DNA of 64,000 nt from Motilibacter peucedani (GTDB taxonomy: Bacteria; Actinomycetota; Actinomycetes; Motilibacterales; Motilibacteraceae): positions 62,001 to 126,000 of the forward strand of contig NZ_RBWV01000001.1 of assembly GCF_003634695.1 (NCBI RefSeq). The letters run 5' to 3'. Numbering within the stretch: position 1 is the stretch's first letter; the number at the start of each line of letters is the position of its first letter. The notes under the pieces are model-generated. The model saw only the letters and a program-made list of their open reading frames with translations. It was not told the origin of the DNA and searched no databases. Both the position numbers and the translations under genes were made by a program. This document shows, piece by piece, positions 10,502 to 20,275 of the stretch.

Positions 10502-10968
10502 CGTGCCGAGAGCCTAGTGCGGTCGTCGGGCAGCGGGGCGGAGAGCGCCTCCCCCATCACCAGGACGGCGAACAGCGCGAGCGTGAGCAGGTGCACGACC
10601 GTGCACCACAGGCAGATGGCGTCGATGCGGAAGAGCTCGGCCCACACCAGCCACAGCACCGAGACGACGCCGACGGCGGCGCCGGCGAGCCGGGGTGCGC
10701 GCAGGGCCGGCCGCCACGCCGGCGGCAGCGAGAGCGCGCCCATGACCGCGAAGAACACCAGGCCCAGCACCGCCACGGGGACGCCCAGGACCTTCGAGTA
10801 GCTGCTCGTCGTGACCTTGACGCAGTTGATCGTCGACGACTCCGGGCAGGCGAACGACGTGCCGTGCGAGAAGTGCTCGACGGTGAGGTAGCCGGAGACC
10901 GCGAGGCCGGCGGCGCACAGCACCAGCGAGGTGGTCACCATCCAGCCCGGCGCGGCGGGACGCGGCAC
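10498..10968 (-). CDS. Vitamin K epoxide reductase family protein
   Basis: A 156-residue four-helix membrane protein of the VKOR family. It has the loop pair Cys41/Cys49 (CPESSTINC) and the active-site pair Cys119/Cys122 (CLWC). Bacterial VKORs reoxidise a DsbA-like partner using menaquinone, doing the job of DsbB. The gene directly upstream (four-base gap) encodes a membrane-anchored thioredoxin-like CPFC protein, so the two probably form one oxidative folding pair. The GTG start at 10968 is the only one that keeps the full first helix. It overlaps lgt by four bases. Confidence 0.92.
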   Translation of the reverse strand: MPRPAAPGWMVTTSLVLCAAGLAVSGYLTVEHFSHGTSFACPESSTINCVKVTTSSYSKVLGVPVAVLGLVFFAVMGALSLPPAWRPALRAPRLAGAAVGVVSVLWLVWAELFRIDAICLWCTVVHLLTLALFAVLVMGEALSAPLPDDRTRLSAR

Positions 10969-10972
10969 CGCC

Positions 10973-11878
10973 TCAGCCGTTCTGCGGACTGAGCGCGGCG
11001 GCGGCCTTGGTCACCCCGGCGGCCGAGCACACCGCCGCCGGCTGCTGCCCCGTCAGCGTGCAGACCGCGGCGGTGATGCTGTTGGCGGTGCCGAGCACGC
11101 CCTTGGCGATCTCGCTCGTCGGGTCGGAGAGCGCCTGCGCCACCTGGGCGTGGGTCTTGCCCTGCAGCACCTGCGCGTCGTAGCTCGCTCCCGAGACGGC
11201 GTAGCGCCCGCCGATGTCGAGGAAGGGGTAGGCGCCCTTGCCGACCGAGCGCAGCAGGGCGAGGTCGGCGGGCGCCGCCGTGTCGAGCGGCGCGTAGCCG
11301 TTGCCCTCGCGCTCGTTGCTCTCGAGCTCCTGGCCGGTGAACGAGATGTAGTCACTGGTGTAGGTCGCACCGTGGAACGAGAGCGTCGGCGTGCTCGGGA
11401 AGACGTCGCTGGGCGAGGAGTGCGTCTGGGCGAGCCCGCTGAACGTGCCGAACCTGGAGAGCGCCGCCACGACGCCCCACCGCTCGGCGGCGCAGAAGGG
11501 GCAGTACTCGGCGCCGAGGTAGAGGACGCGGGGCTTGCCGTCCGCGGTCAGGGCCGGCTGGCCCGACAGCGGCGTCGGCTGGGCGGTCACCGTGCCGGTG
11601 CCCACAGCGGCGTACGCGGTGGCCGGGACCCCGGTCACCGCCGCGACCACGGCGGGGTCGGCAGGCTGCGAGGCCGCACCCGACTCGTCGGACGAGCCGC
11701 CGCTGGCCAGCCGGATGGCGACCAGGGCGACGACGAGGGCGACGACGACCGCGACCGAGCTGCCGGCGAGCAGGACCCTGCGGCGGCGCTCGCTCCTGGC
11801 CTGCTGGAGCCGGAGCTGCTCGGCCTTGGCGCGTGCGGCGGCGCGCCGGTCGGTCGGGGTCTTGCGCGCGGCGGGCAT
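10973..11878 (-). CDS. Membrane-anchored DsbA-like protein (DUF929 family)
   Basis: A 301-residue protein with a basic cytoplasmic N-terminus (1-34), one membrane helix (about 35-57) and an extracytoplasmic DUF929 thioredoxin-like domain. The active-site motif CPFC is Cys126/Cys129, followed by AAERWG, typical of the family. It is a probable thiol oxidase that delivers disulfides to exported proteins, recharged by the adjacent VKOR. Two further Cys near the C-terminus (AVCTLTG and AVCSAAG) may form a structural bond. The ATG has AGAGGAG nine bases upstream. It starts a run of DsbA-VKOR-lgt-VIT1 genes 58 bases after trpA. Confidence 0.85.
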   Translation of the reverse strand: MPAARKTPTDRRAAARAKAEQLRLQQARSERRRRVLLAGSSVAVVVALVVALVAIRLASGGSSDESGAASQPADPAVVAAVTGVPATAYAAVGTGTVTAQPTPLSGQPALTADGKPRVLYLGAEYCPFCAAERWGVVAALSRFGTFSGLAQTHSSPSDVFPSTPTLSFHGATYTSDYISFTGQELESNEREGNGYAPLDTAAPADLALLRSVGKGAYPFLDIGGRYAVSGASYDAQVLQGKTHAQVAQALSDPTSEIAKGVLGTANSITAAVCTLTGQQPAAVCSAAGVTKAAAALSPQNG

Positions 11879-11935
11879 GCGGTGGTGTCTCCTCTGTCGG
11901 GCGGGCGGCTCCCGCTAGGGGAACCGCTCAGGAGG

Positions 11936-12748
11936 TCAGCGGGTTCCCGCGGACGCCGACGCGATGCCCTCGCGCAGGGCGCCGGCCAGCTCGCGCGCGG
12001 CCGTGCGACCGGCCTCGGCGTCGGGCGCGTCGAGGAACCGGCGGACGAACGCGCTGCCGACGATGACGCCGTCGGCGTAGCCGGCCACCTCGCGCGCCTG
12101 CTCGGGCGTCGAGACCCCCAGCCCCACGCAGACGGGGAGCTCGGTGCGGGCGCGCACCCGCTCGACCAGAGCGGCAGCGGTGCCGCTGAGCGAGGAGCGC
12201 ACACCGGTCACCCCCATGAGGGAGGCGGCGTAGACGAAGCCGGAGCTCGCGGCGGCGACCTTGGCGATGCGGTCCTCGCTCGAGGACGGCGCGACGAGGA
12301 AGACGCTGTCGAGACCCGCCGACGCGGCCACCGACGTCCAGGCCGAGGCCTCCTCGGGCGGGAGGTCGGGCAGGATCACGCCTGCTCCGCCCGCTTCGAC
12401 CAGCATCTCGGCGAAGCGCTGGGGGCCGATGCGCTCGATCGGGTTCCAGTAGGTCATCACGAGCGCGGGCGTGCCGGTCGCCGCGACCGCAGCGACGTCG
12501 GCGAAGACGTCGAGCGGGGTCGTGCCGTCGGACAGCGCGCGGTCGACCGCCTCCTGGATGACCGGGCCGTCGAGGACCGGGTCGGAGTAGGGCAGGCCGA
12601 TCTCGACGACGTCGACGCCGCCCTCGACCATGGCCTGCAGGGCGGCCGCGCTGTCGGCCCGCGAGGGGAAGCCCGCCGGCAGGTAGCCGACGAGCGCGGC
12701 GCGGCCCGCGCCCCGCACGGCGGCGAGGCGCTCGGAGAGGACGCTCAC
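11936..12748 (-). CDS. trpA: Tryptophan synthase alpha chain
   Basis: The 270-residue TIM-barrel alpha subunit, which splits indole-3-glycerol phosphate into indole and glyceraldehyde-3-phosphate and passes indole to TrpB. The catalytic pair is Glu49 ([11 protein letters not shown]) and Asp60 (VLDGPVIQ), with the same numbering as the Salmonella enzyme. The GTG start at 12748 forms a GTGA overlap with the trpB stop, which fixes the start and implies translational coupling. Phosphate-binding segments GVTGVR and GSAFVRR are present. Confidence 0.97.
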   Translation of the reverse strand: MSVLSERLAAVRGAGRAALVGYLPAGFPSRADSAAALQAMVEGGVDVVEIGLPYSDPVLDGPVIQEAVDRALSDGTTPLDVFADVAAVAATGTPALVMTYWNPIERIGPQRFAEMLVEAGGAGVILPDLPPEEASAWTSVAASAGLDSVFLVAPSSSEDRIAKVAAASSGFVYAASLMGVTGVRSSLSGTAAALVERVRARTELPVCVGLGVSTPEQAREVAGYADGVIVGSAFVRRFLDAPDAEAGRTAARELAGALREGIASASAGTR

Positions 12749-14037
12749 CAGCCCTCGCCCGCCGAGTCCTGAGGCGCCCGCTCGACGGTCGCCTCGGCCG
12801 CCTCGACGATCTCGTCGTCGCCCAGCACGCCGAACCAGCGGGCGGCGGTGTCGACGTCCTTGTCGCCGCGGCCGGACAGGTTGACCAGCACGGTGCCGCG
12901 CTCGCCGAGCCGCCGGCCGACGCGCAGCGCGCCCGCCAGGGCGTGGGCGCTCTCGATCGCCGGAATGATGCCCTCGGTGCGGCACAGCAGGCGGAACGCC
13001 TCCATGGCCTCGCTGTCGGTGACCGGCTCGTAGTCGACGCGCCCGACGTCGTGCAGGTAGGAGTGCTCCGGCCCGACGCCGGGGTAGTCGAGCCCGGCGC
13101 TGATGGAGTGGCTCTCGACGGTCTGGCCCCACTCGTCCTGCAGGACGTAGGAGCGCGAGCCGTGCAGCACGCCCGGGCTGCCGCCGGTGATCGTGGCCGC
13201 GTGCCGACCGGTGTCGACGCCGTCGCCACCGGCCTCGAAGCCGACCAGCTGCACCCCGGGGTCGTCGAGGAACGCGGTGAAGATGCCGATGGCGTTGCTG
13301 CCGCCGCCCACGCAGGCGCACACGGCGTCGGGCAGCGCCCCGGTCAGCTCGAGCACCTGGGCGCGCGCCTCGTCGCCGATGACCCGCTGGAAGTCGCGGA
13401 CCAGCTGCGGGAACGGGTGCGGGCCCGCGACGGTGCCGAAGAGGTAGTGGGTGGACTCGACGTTGGTGACCCAGTCGCGGAACGCCTCGTTGATCGCGTC
13501 CTTGAGGGTGCGGCTGCCCGTGGTGACGGGGACGACCTCGGCGCCCAGCAGGCGCATGCGCGCGACGTTGAGCGCCTGGCGGCGGGTGTCCTCCTCGCCC
13601 ATGTAGACGACGCACTCGAGGCCGAACAGCGCCGCGGCGGTGGCCGTGGCCACGCCGTGCTGCCCCGCGCCGGTCTCGGCGATGACGCGCGTCTTGCCCA
13701 TGCGCCGCGTCAGCAGCGCTTGCCCCAGCACGTTGTTGATCTTGTGGGAGCCGGTGTGGTTGAGGTCCTCGCGCTTGAGCAGGACGCGGGCACCGCCGGC
13801 CGAGGCCGCGAACTTCGGCACCTCGGTGACCGGGCTGGGTCGGCCGGTGTAGTCGCGCAGCAGTCCGTCCAGCTCGGCGACGAAGGCCGGGTCGTTGCGC
13901 GCCGCGGCGTACTCGGCCGCCACCTGGTCGAGCGCCGCGACCAGCGCCTCGGGCACGAACCGGCCGCCGAAGCGGCCGAAGTGGCCCTCGGCGTCGGGCA
14001 GCTCGGCCAGCGACGGCCGCTCGGGTGCGGCGGTCAC
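12745..14037 (-). CDS. trpB: Tryptophan synthase beta chain
   Basis: The 430-residue PLP-dependent beta subunit, which joins indole and serine to make tryptophan. The PLP lysine is Lys99 in HTGSHKINN, and the phosphate loop GGGSNAIG is intact. The GTG start at 14037 overlaps the trpC stop as GTGA, so trpC-trpB-trpA form a coupled unit. Alternative upstream starts would run inside trpC and are not favoured. The C-terminal tail (about 20 acidic residues) is slightly longer than usual. Confidence 0.97.
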   Translation of the reverse strand: MTAAPERPSLAELPDAEGHFGRFGGRFVPEALVAALDQVAAEYAAARNDPAFVAELDGLLRDYTGRPSPVTEVPKFAASAGGARVLLKREDLNHTGSHKINNVLGQALLTRRMGKTRVIAETGAGQHGVATATAAALFGLECVVYMGEEDTRRQALNVARMRLLGAEVVPVTTGSRTLKDAINEAFRDWVTNVESTHYLFGTVAGPHPFPQLVRDFQRVIGDEARAQVLELTGALPDAVCACVGGGSNAIGIFTAFLDDPGVQLVGFEAGGDGVDTGRHAATITGGSPGVLHGSRSYVLQDEWGQTVESHSISAGLDYPGVGPEHSYLHDVGRVDYEPVTDSEAMEAFRLLCRTEGIIPAIESAHALAGALRVGRRLGERGTVLVNLSGRGDKDVDTAARWFGVLGDDEIVEAAEATVERAPQDSAGEGW

Positions 14038-14843
14038 GAGCGCGGCTGCTTCAGGGCGGGGTGCGCGCCGGCGGCGACCAGGTCGGCGACCGCCGTGCGC
14101 GGGTCCTTGCCGGTGACCAGGGACTCGCCGACGAGCACGGCGTCGGCGCCCTCGCGGGCCAGCTCGATGACGTCGTGCGGGCTGCGGATGCCGGACTCGG
14201 CGATCTTGACGCAGCCGTCGGGGATCAGGCCGGCCAGGCGCGGGAAGGCCCCCGGGTCGACGTCGAGGGTCTTGAGGTTGCGGGCGTTGACGCCGATCAC
14301 CGTGGCGCCGGCGTCGACCGCGCGGCGCACCTCGTCGGCCTCGTGCGCCTCCACCAGGGGGGTCAGCCCGATCGACTCGGCCCGCTCGATCAGCGAGACC
14401 AGCGCGTTCTGCTCCAGCGCGGCCACGATGAGCAGCACGAGGTCGGCGCCGTGGGCCCGGGCCTCCCAGAGCTGGTAGCTGCTCACCACGAAGTCCTTGC
14501 GCAGCACGGGCACGTCGACCGCCTGCCGGACCGCGTCGAGGTCGGCCAGCGTGCCACCGAAGCGGCGCTGCTCGGTGAGCACGCTGATGGCGAACGCACC
14601 GCCCGCTTCGTAGTCGGCCGCGAGGACGGCGGGGTCGGGGATGTCGGCGAGCGCGCCCTTGCTGGGGCTGCGCCGCTTGACCTCGGCGATCACCCGGACG
14701 CCGCTGTTGCGGAAGCTCGGGACCACCGGCTTGCCGTCGGGGACGCGGGCGCACCGGGCCTTCAGCTCGTCGAGCGGGACCTGCGCCTGGCGCTCGGCCA
14801 GGTCAGCGCGGACCCCCGCGAGGATCTCGTCGAGGACTGTCAC
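14034..14843 (-). CDS. trpC: Indole-3-glycerol phosphate synthase
   Basis: A 269-residue TIM barrel that converts carboxyphenylamino-deoxyribulose phosphate to indole-3-glycerol phosphate. Catalytic segments are AEVKRRSPS (Glu54, Lys56), LRKDF and the C-terminal ESGI. There is no fused or adjacent TrpF; the isomerase step is expected from PriA in the his operon. The GTG start at 14843 has AGGGAG upstream. The first gene of trpCBA, it has its own leader with a -10 box and repeats (see 14844-14936). Confidence 0.96.
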   Translation of the reverse strand: MTVLDEILAGVRADLAERQAQVPLDELKARCARVPDGKPVVPSFRNSGVRVIAEVKRRSPSKGALADIPDPAVLAADYEAGGAFAISVLTEQRRFGGTLADLDAVRQAVDVPVLRKDFVVSSYQLWEARAHGADLVLLIVAALEQNALVSLIERAESIGLTPLVEAHEADEVRRAVDAGATVIGVNARNLKTLDVDPGAFPRLAGLIPDGCVKIAESGIRSPHDVIELAREGADAVLVGESLVTGKDPRTAVADLVAAGAHPALKQPRS

Positions 14844-14936
14844 CTCGGGCGGCTCCCTAGAACGATGCTGCTCGTGACCTGCACGTGACCTGCTGGGCCC
14901 GCAGTGCGGCAGGGCCCCGACGCCGCAGCCAGACTA
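14844..14936 (-). promoter_or_regulatory. trpC promoter and leader with hairpin and 11-base repeats
   Basis: A TAGTCT -10 box (14931-14936) predicts a leader of about 80 bases. The leader has a hairpin with GGGCCC arms (14895-14917) and a direct repeat GCAGGTCACG in two copies with an 11-base period (14873-14893, minus strand). There is no ATG and no TGG codon, so a Trp-rich leader peptide is excluded. The repeat could be a protein or RNA recognition site. Confidence 0.5.
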
Positions 14937-15016
14937 GACCGAGGGACCGACGACGTCCTTCCGGGGTGCTCCGGACGGGTGACGGGCCGGCGCGACCGGG
15001 TCGCGGCAGGAGAGCG

Positions 15017-15457
15017 CTACGCCCGGAGCGCGGCGAGCGCGGGCAGGTTGCGCAGCACCGCGAAGGCCACCACGAGGCCCAGGGCCGCACGCCCCCTCAG
15101 CACCGCCGGCACGACCAGCGGGCGGCGGGTCGCGCCGCCCGCCGAGCGGACCAGCCAGGCCGCCCACGTGGCCGCCACCGCGGGCAGGACCAGCAGGACC
15201 ACCAGGGCGTTGCTCGCGACGGCAGCCCCGGGCGAGCCCGTGGCGAGGTCCTCGACGGCGCGGAGCCCGCCGCAGAGCGGGCAGTCCAGCCCGGTAGCCG
15301 CGTGCAGCGGGCACAGGCCCCACGAGCCCTGCTCGTGCGGGTCGCGCGCGACCAGCGCGAGGACTCCGGCGAGCGCGGCGCCGGCCGCGCCGAGGGGGGC
15401 GCGCAGGCGTACGCCCCACCCCTCGGCCGGCGCGGGCGGCGCCGTCGTCGCGCTCAC
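15017..15457 (-). CDS. DUF2752 family membrane protein
   Basis: A 146-residue protein of unknown function. The DUF2752 signature is visible as CPLHAATGLDCPLCGGLRA (about residues 49-67), with three Cys close together. Membrane helices lie about 20-40, 80-105 and 115-140. The GTG start is four bases after the RDD gene stop, so they share a transcript. The placement between trpE and trpC recurs in actinobacteria, but no role in tryptophan synthesis is established. The Cys-rich loop might bind a metal; this is only inference. Confidence 0.8.
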   Translation of the reverse strand: MSATTAPPAPAEGWGVRLRAPLGAAGAALAGVLALVARDPHEQGSWGLCPLHAATGLDCPLCGGLRAVEDLATGSPGAAVASNALVVLLVLPAVAATWAAWLVRSAGGATRRPLVVPAVLRGRAALGLVVAFAVLRNLPALAALRA

Positions 15458-15461
15458 GGCC

Positions 15462-16220
15462 TCAGACCGTGATGACCAGCGTCTGCATGATCTTGTCGGC
15501 CAGCGTCTGGCGCTTGGAGTCCCACAGCGGGAAGAGGAAGCCGATGTAGCAGATGACGCTGTCGACGAAGTGGGCGATCTGGCGCACGAACGACATGAGC
15601 GGGCCGACGACGGCGCCGTCCTGCTCGCGCACCAGCTTGATGCCGAGCATGCGCTTGCCCACGGTCTGGCCCGTGGTGCCCTGCTGGAACACGAAGTTCC
15701 AGATCCCGTAGGCGACGTAGCCCAGCCACGCGACGAAGACCAGCAGGCCGCCGACGCCGTGGCCGATGGCCGTGCCGACCGCCACGAGCACGACGAACGG
15801 CACGAAGCCGACCAGGAAGTCGACGACGAACGCCCCGGCGCGCTGGCCCCAGTTGGCGTACGGCGGCGTGCCGTAGCCGGCGGGCTGGCCGTACTGCTGG
15901 CCGTAGGCCGGCTGGCCGTACGCGGGTGCGCCGTACTGCTGCTGGCCGTACTGCGGCTGGCCGTAGGCGGGCGCACCGTACTGCGGCTGGCCGTACGGCT
16001 GCTGCTCGCCCTGCGGCTGGCCGTAGGCGGGCGCGCCGAACTGCGGCTGCTCGCCCTGGGGGGCGCCGTACTGCGGCTGGCCGTAGGAGGGGGCGCTCGG
16101 CGCGGGAGGCTCAGCGGCCGGCTTCTCGAACGACGGGCCGGTGGAGCTGCCGTAGGCCGGGGGCTCGGGCTCCGGCGCGCTCCCGGAGCTGTCCGGGGGC
16201 GGGGGGAGTTCGCTGCTCAT
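15462..16220 (-). CDS. RDD family membrane protein with Tyr-Gly-Gln-Pro repeats
   Basis: A 252-residue protein. Residues 1 to about 120 are a Pro/Gln/Tyr/Gly-rich low-complexity tail with many AYGQPQ and QYGAP units, followed by an RDD domain (about 125-250) with membrane helices and the conserved [16 protein letters not shown] segment. RDD proteins are poorly understood; some affect transport or stress tolerance. The ATG at 16220 has GAGGAAGG upstream and a TAGGCT box about 42-47 bases upstream. It is followed by the DUF2752 gene. The Tyr-rich tail is a candidate for weak self-association. Confidence 0.82.
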   Translation of the reverse strand: MSSELPPPPDSSGSAPEPEPPAYGSSTGPSFEKPAAEPPAPSAPSYGQPQYGAPQGEQPQFGAPAYGQPQGEQQPYGQPQYGAPAYGQPQYGQQQYGAPAYGQPAYGQQYGQPAGYGTPPYANWGQRAGAFVVDFLVGFVPFVVLVAVGTAIGHGVGGLLVFVAWLGYVAYGIWNFVFQQGTTGQTVGKRMLGIKLVREQDGAVVGPLMSFVRQIAHFVDSVICYIGFLFPLWDSKRQTLADKIMQTLVITV

Positions 16221-16304
16221 GGGGTGGCCTTCCTCGACCGACGGGGGCGATGACGAGCGCGCAGCCTAGTGCCGGCCGACCGTGCCGCGGAGCGGAACCG
16301 GGCC

Positions 16305-16865
16305 TCACACGCCGGACGTGGGGTCCTCGCCGCGGTCGAGGGCCTCCCACGCCGACCGGGCGCCGGCCGGCCGCGCCGTCGGGGCGTCGTAGCGCGCGCC
16401 CAGGGCGCTCCAGCGGCGGGCCGCCAGCGCGACGGCACCACCGCCGACGACGAGCAGCGCCCCGACCAGCGCGAGGACGGGCCAGCCGGTGGCCGTCGCG
16501 GTCCACCCGCTGGAGCCGGCGAGCGAGCGCCGCGCCTCCTCCCAGGCGTGCTCGCGGGCGCCGGGCAGCACGCCGCGGGCGAGGGTCAGCGCCGCGGCAC
16601 CGGCGCCGGCCGCGACCAGCAGCGCGCCGACCAGGCGCCGCGCGGCTCCCCGGGCGGCGAGCAGGCCGCCTGCTCCCGCGAGGGCCACCAGCCCGAGGGC
16701 GGGGACGCCGGCGGCCAGGGTGCGGCCCGTGAGGTGCACCGGCGGGAGCGGCACGCCACCGCGTACGCGCACCGTGGACCACGTGCGCCCTGCCGCGAGC
16801 AGCAGCAGCGCTCCCCCGGCCAGCGTCGCGGCGACCGCGCTGCTGCGCGGGCTGCCGGCGGCCAT
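16305..16865 (-). CDS. Trp biosynthesis-associated membrane protein (TIGR02234 type)
   Basis: A 186-residue protein with about four membrane helices (near 10-25, 45-70, 75-95 and 130-150) and a hydrophilic C-terminus. Its position directly after trpE, with a one-base TGATG overlap, and its topology match the actinobacterial Trp-operon membrane family. Its function is unknown; a role in tryptophan or intermediate transport has been suggested only by context. The ATG at 16865 is fixed by the overlap with the trpE stop. Confidence 0.8.
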   Translation of the reverse strand: MAAGSPRSSAVAATLAGGALLLLAAGRTWSTVRVRGGVPLPPVHLTGRTLAAGVPALGLVALAGAGGLLAARGAARRLVGALLVAAGAGAAALTLARGVLPGAREHAWEEARRSLAGSSGWTATATGWPVLALVGALLVVGGGAVALAARRWSALGARYDAPTARPAGARSAWEALDRGEDPTSGV

Positions 16866-18394
16866 CAGGCGCGCGCGGGACGCAGCGTGCCGGCCGCGGC
16901 GACCGCCCGCAGCACCGCCGCCGCCTTGTGGGAGCACTCCTCGTCCTCGGTGGCCGGGTCCGAGTCGGCGACGATGCCGGCGCCGGCGGCGACGTAGGCG
17001 GTGCCGTCGCGCAGCACCGCCGTGCGGATCGCGATGGCGGTGTCGGCGTCGCCGGCGAAGTCGAGGTAGCCCACGATGCCGCCGTAGAGGCCGCGGCGGG
17101 TCGGCTCCAGCGACTCGATGATCTCCATCGCGCGCGGCTTGGGCGCGCCGGACAGCGTGCCGGCCGGGAAGCAGGCCGTGAGCGCGTCGAACGCCGTGCG
17201 GCCCTCGGCCAGCCGGCCGACGACGGTCGACACGATGTGCATCACGTGGCTGAAGCGCTCGACCGACATGAAGTCGACGACCTCGACGCTGCCCGGCGCG
17301 CTCACCCGGCCGAGGTCGTTGCGCCCGAGGTCGACGAGCATCAGGTGCTCGGCACGCTCCTTCGGGTCGGCGAGCAGCTCGGTCGCCAGAGCCGTGTCCT
17401 GCTCGGGCGTCGCGCCGCGCGGCCGGGTGCCGGCGATCGGGTGCAGCATGGCGCGTCCGCCGGTGACCTTGACCAGGGCCTCGGGGCTCGAGCCGACGAT
17501 GTCGAAGCCCTGCGGCAGGCGCAGGAGGTACATGTAGGGGCTCGGGTTCGTGACCCGCAGGACGCGGTAGACGTCGAGGGCGCTGGCCGCGGTGGGCGCC
17601 TCGAAGCGCTGCCCGACGACGATCTGGAACGCCTCGCCGGCGCGGATCGCCTCGCGTGCCGTGTCGACGGCGGCGCGGTAGTCGGCGGAGCTCGTGCGCC
17701 GGCGGAAGTCCGGCTCCGCGGCGCGGTCGAGCACCGCGGCGGTGGCGGCGGCCGGTTGCGCCAGCTCGGCGGTCATCCGGTCGAGCCGCTCGACCGCGCC
17801 GGACCACGCCTCGTCGACCCGGTCGTCGCTGTCGTCCCAGTTGACCGCGTTGGCGATGAGCACAACCGTGCCGTCGGCGTGGTCGAGCACCGCGAGGTCG
17901 GTGGCGAGCATGAGGCTGAGCTCGGGCAGGTGGAGGTCGTCCTCGGCGACGCTGGGCAGCCGCTCGAGCCGGCGCACGGCGTCGTAGCCGATGTAGCCGA
18001 CCAGCCCACCGGTGAGCGGAGGCAGCGCGCGGGCCGGGTCAGGGGCCTGTGTGTGCAGGGCCCGCAGCGTCTCGCGCACCGCGTCGAGCGGGCTGCCGCC
18101 GCTGGGCATCCCGACGGGCGGGGTCCCCAGCCAGGTGGCTTCGCCGTCGACCTCGGTGAGCGTGGCGGCGCTCTGCGCGCCGACGATCGAGTAGCGCGAC
18201 CAGACGCCGCCGTGCTCGGCCGACTCCAGCAGGAACGTGCCCGGCCGCTCCCCCGCCAGCTTGCGGTAGAGACCCACCGGGGTCTCGCCGTCGGCCAACA
18301 GCCGGCGGACGACCGGGATCACGCGGCGGCCCTTCGCGAGCGCCCGGAACTCCTCGAGCGAGGGCTCCACGGCGCCGTAGCCCGGCGTGCTCAC
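16865..18394 (-). CDS. trpE: Anthranilate synthase component I
   Basis: A 509-residue chorismate-using enzyme that makes anthranilate with the glutaminase TrpG (not in this window). The feedback motif LLES (55-58) for tryptophan inhibition is present. C-terminal chorismate-binding motifs include [24 protein letters not shown] and [18 protein letters not shown]. The GTG start at 18394 overlaps the hisI stop as GTGA, so trpE is translated from the hisI message. The link of hisI with trpE is common in actinobacteria. Confidence 0.96.
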   Translation of the reverse strand: MSTPGYGAVEPSLEEFRALAKGRRVIPVVRRLLADGETPVGLYRKLAGERPGTFLLESAEHGGVWSRYSIVGAQSAATLTEVDGEATWLGTPPVGMPSGGSPLDAVRETLRALHTQAPDPARALPPLTGGLVGYIGYDAVRRLERLPSVAEDDLHLPELSLMLATDLAVLDHADGTVVLIANAVNWDDSDDRVDEAWSGAVERLDRMTAELAQPAAATAAVLDRAAEPDFRRRTSSADYRAAVDTAREAIRAGEAFQIVVGQRFEAPTAASALDVYRVLRVTNPSPYMYLLRLPQGFDIVGSSPEALVKVTGGRAMLHPIAGTRPRGATPEQDTALATELLADPKERAEHLMLVDLGRNDLGRVSAPGSVEVVDFMSVERFSHVMHIVSTVVGRLAEGRTAFDALTACFPAGTLSGAPKPRAMEIIESLEPTRRGLYGGIVGYLDFAGDADTAIAIRTAVLRDGTAYVAAGAGIVADSDPATEDEECSHKAAAVLRAVAAAGTLRPARA

Positions 18395-18768
18395 GAGGCT
18401 GCCGCGTCGAGCAGCACGCGCGCGTCGAAGCACGTGCGGTCGCCCGTGTGGCAGGCGGCGCCGGTCTGGTCGACGCTCACGAGGAGCGCGTCCCCGTCGC
18501 AGTCGAGCCGGACGCCGTGCACGTGCTGCACGTGGCCGGAGGTGTCGCCCTTCACCCAGTACTCCTGGCGGCTGCGGCTCCAGTAGGTCGCCCGACCGGT
18601 CGTCAGCGTGCGGTGCAGCGCCTCGTCGTCCATCCACCCGACCATGAGCACCTCGCCGGAGTCCCACTGCTGCACGACGGCGGCCACGAGGCCGTCGGCG
18701 TCGCGCTTGAGCAGCGCGGCGACGTCAGGGGCGAGGGCGGAGGCGGTGGCGGGGACGCGGCTGGGCAC
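18391..18768 (-). CDS. hisI: Phosphoribosyl-AMP cyclohydrolase
   Basis: A 125-residue enzyme for the third step of histidine synthesis, opening the purine ring of phosphoribosyl-AMP. Conserved segments are [13 protein letters not shown], the acidic DCDGDALL (metal site) and the zinc motif [12 protein letters not shown]. There is no fused HisE domain; hisE and hisG must be elsewhere. The GTG start at 18768 follows a CAGGAT hexamer by six bases and may be leaderless. Two tandem 25-base repeats lie just upstream. It is coupled to trpE by a GTGA overlap. Confidence 0.94.
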   Translation of the reverse strand: MPSRVPATASALAPDVAALLKRDADGLVAAVVQQWDSGEVLMVGWMDDEALHRTLTTGRATYWSRSRQEYWVKGDTSGHVQHVHGVRLDCDGDALLVSVDQTGAACHTGDRTCFDARVLLDAAAS

Positions 18769-18781
18769 GTCGCCATCCTGC

Positions 18782-18829
18782 CAGCCGCGTACGCAGCGGT
18801 GCGCCTCAGCCGCGTACGCAGCGGTGCGC
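18782..18829. repeat. Two tandem 25-base repeats between hisI and the TIGR03085 gene
   Basis: The 23-base block beginning CAGCCGCGTACGC is present at 18782-18804 and again at 18807-18829, identical in both copies. Each contains the palindrome GCGTACGC. The repeats lie in the divergent intergenic region, immediately upstream of the predicted hisI -10 hexamer, where an operator would act. Confidence 0.75.
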
Positions 18830-18846
18830 GGGGAAGGGGGGGCGCC

Positions 18847-19482
18847 ATGACCACCTACGCGCGCGACGAGCGCGCCGCCCTGGCCAGCACCCTGCTCGAC
18901 GTGGGACCGGCCGCCCCGACGCTCGACGAGGGCTGGGCCGCGCGCGACCTGGCCGCGCACGTCGTGCTGCGCGAGGGCCGGCCCGACCTCGCTGCGGGCG
19001 TGTTCGTCGCCGCGCTTGCCGGGCGCACGGAGCGGGCGCAGGCCGAGCTGGCCCACGGCGACTGGGACGAGCTGGTGGCCCGCGTGCGCTGCGGCCCCCC
19101 TCGGTGGTCGCCGCTCGGGTGGGGCCCGGTGCACGAGCAGGTCAACCTGCTCGAGCTGTTCGTGCACCACGAGGACGTGCGCCGCGGCGGAGCCGGCTGG
19201 AGCCCCCGCGAGCTGCCGGCCGGCATGGAGCAGGCGCTGTGGGTGCAGCTGCGCCGCGCCGCTCCCGTGCTGACCCGCAGCACGCCCACCGCGCTCGTGC
19301 TGAGCCGTACCCCGGGGCACGACGAGGTCCGCCTCCACGCGCGCCGCGGGAGGACCACGACGGTCCGCGGGCTCGTGCCCGAGCTGGTGCTGTGGGTCTT
19401 CGGGCGGGTGGCGGCGGCCAGGGTCGAGGTGTCCGGCGACGCGGACACCGTCGGGGCGGCCGAGGACGCGCTCGGGGTGTGA
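18847..19482 (+). CDS. TIGR03085 family protein (DinB/mycothiol-maleylpyruvate isomerase fold)
   Basis: A 211-residue protein matching the actinobacterial TIGR03085 family, part of the DinB-like four-helix bundle group that includes mycothiol-dependent enzymes. Recognisable segments are the start [27 protein letters not shown] (first metal-type His), and [12 protein letters not shown] (paired His). The three His positions suggest a divalent metal. The substrate is unknown. The ATG at 18847 is preceded by GGGAAGGGGG. It faces hisF convergently with a 19-base gap and diverges from hisI. Confidence 0.85.
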   Translation: MTTYARDERAALASTLLDVGPAAPTLDEGWAARDLAAHVVLREGRPDLAAGVFVAALAGRTERAQAELAHGDWDELVARVRCGPPRWSPLGWGPVHEQVNLLELFVHHEDVRRGGAGWSPRELPAGMEQALWVQLRRAAPVLTRSTPTALVLSRTPGHDEVRLHARRGRTTTVRGLVPELVLWVFGRVAAARVEVSGDADTVGAAEDALGV

Positions 19483-19501
19483 GCGCGGCGGTCGGGCCGG
19501 C

Positions 19502-20275
19502 TCAGCGCACGGGCAGCTCGGCCGCGCGCAGGGCGTCCTTGACCTCGCCGATGCGCAGGTCGCCGAAGTGGAAGACGCTGGCGGCCAGCACCGCGTCGGC
19601 ACCTGCCTGCACCGCCGGCGCGAAGTCGCCGACCGCGCCGGCGCCACCACTGGCGATGACCGGCACGGTGACGGCCGCTCGGACCGCGGCGATCATCTCG
19701 AGGTCGTAGCCGTCGCGCGTGCCGTCGGCGTCGATGCTGTTGAGCAGCACCTCGCCGGCGCCGAGCTCGGCCGCTCGCGCGGCCCACTCGACGGCGTCGA
19801 GGCCGGTGCCCTCGCGACCGCCGTGCGTGGTCACCTCGAAGCCGCTGGGCGTGCGGGCACCGTCGGGCCGGCACCGGCGCGCGTCGACCGAGAGCACCAG
19901 CACCTGCGAGCCGAAGCGGTGGGCGACCTCGCGCACCAGCTCGGGACGGCGTACGGCTGCGGTGTTGACGCCGACCTTGTCGGCGCCCGCCCGCAGCAGC
20001 CGGTCGACGTCGTCGACCGTGCGCACCCCGCCGCCGACGGTGAGCGGGATGAACACCTGCTCGGCGGTCCGTCGGACCACGTCGTAGGTGGTCTCGCGCC
20101 CGCCGCTGCTGGCGGTGATGTCGAGGAAGACCAGCTCGTCGACGCCCTCGGCGTCGTAGACGCGCGCCATCTCGACCGGGTCGCCGGCGTCGCGGATCTC
20201 GGTGAAGTTGACGCCCTTGACGACGCGGCCGCGGTCGACGTCGAGGCAGGCCACGACGCGCACCGACAGCGTCAC
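19502..20275 (-). CDS. hisF: Imidazole glycerol phosphate synthase, cyclase subunit
   Basis: A 257-residue TIM barrel. It uses ammonia from HisH to convert PRFAR into imidazole glycerol phosphate and AICAR. Catalytic Asp12 (ACLDVD) and the second Asp in LSVDARR are present, as are the phosphate loops GGGVRT and ASGGAG. The GTG start at 20275 overlaps the stop of the upstream secreted protease gene (GTGA), so hisF translation appears coupled to a protease reading frame rather than directly to priA. Confidence 0.96.
   Translation of the reverse strand: MTLSVRVVACLDVDRGRVVKGVNFTEIRDAGDPVEMARVYDAEGVDELVFLDITASSGGRETTYDVVRRTAEQVFIPLTVGGGVRTVDDVDRLLRAGADKVGVNTAAVRRPELVREVAHRFGSQVLVLSVDARRCRPDGARTPSGFEVTTHGGREGTGLDAVEWAARAAELGAGEVLLNSIDADGTRDGYDLEMIAAVRAAVTVPVIASGGAGAVGDFAPAVQAGADAVLAASVFHFGDLRIGEVKDALRAAELPVR

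Noticed and set aside
14850..14892. A trp leader peptide before trpC
   Set aside because: The only small frame (GTG to the TGA overlapping trpC) has 14 codons without any TGG, so it cannot act as a Trp attenuator.
18782..18829. The tandem repeat as the start of a CRISPR array
   Set aside because: There are only two copies with a two-base gap and no spacers or cas genes. No CRISPR-like array is present elsewhere in the window.
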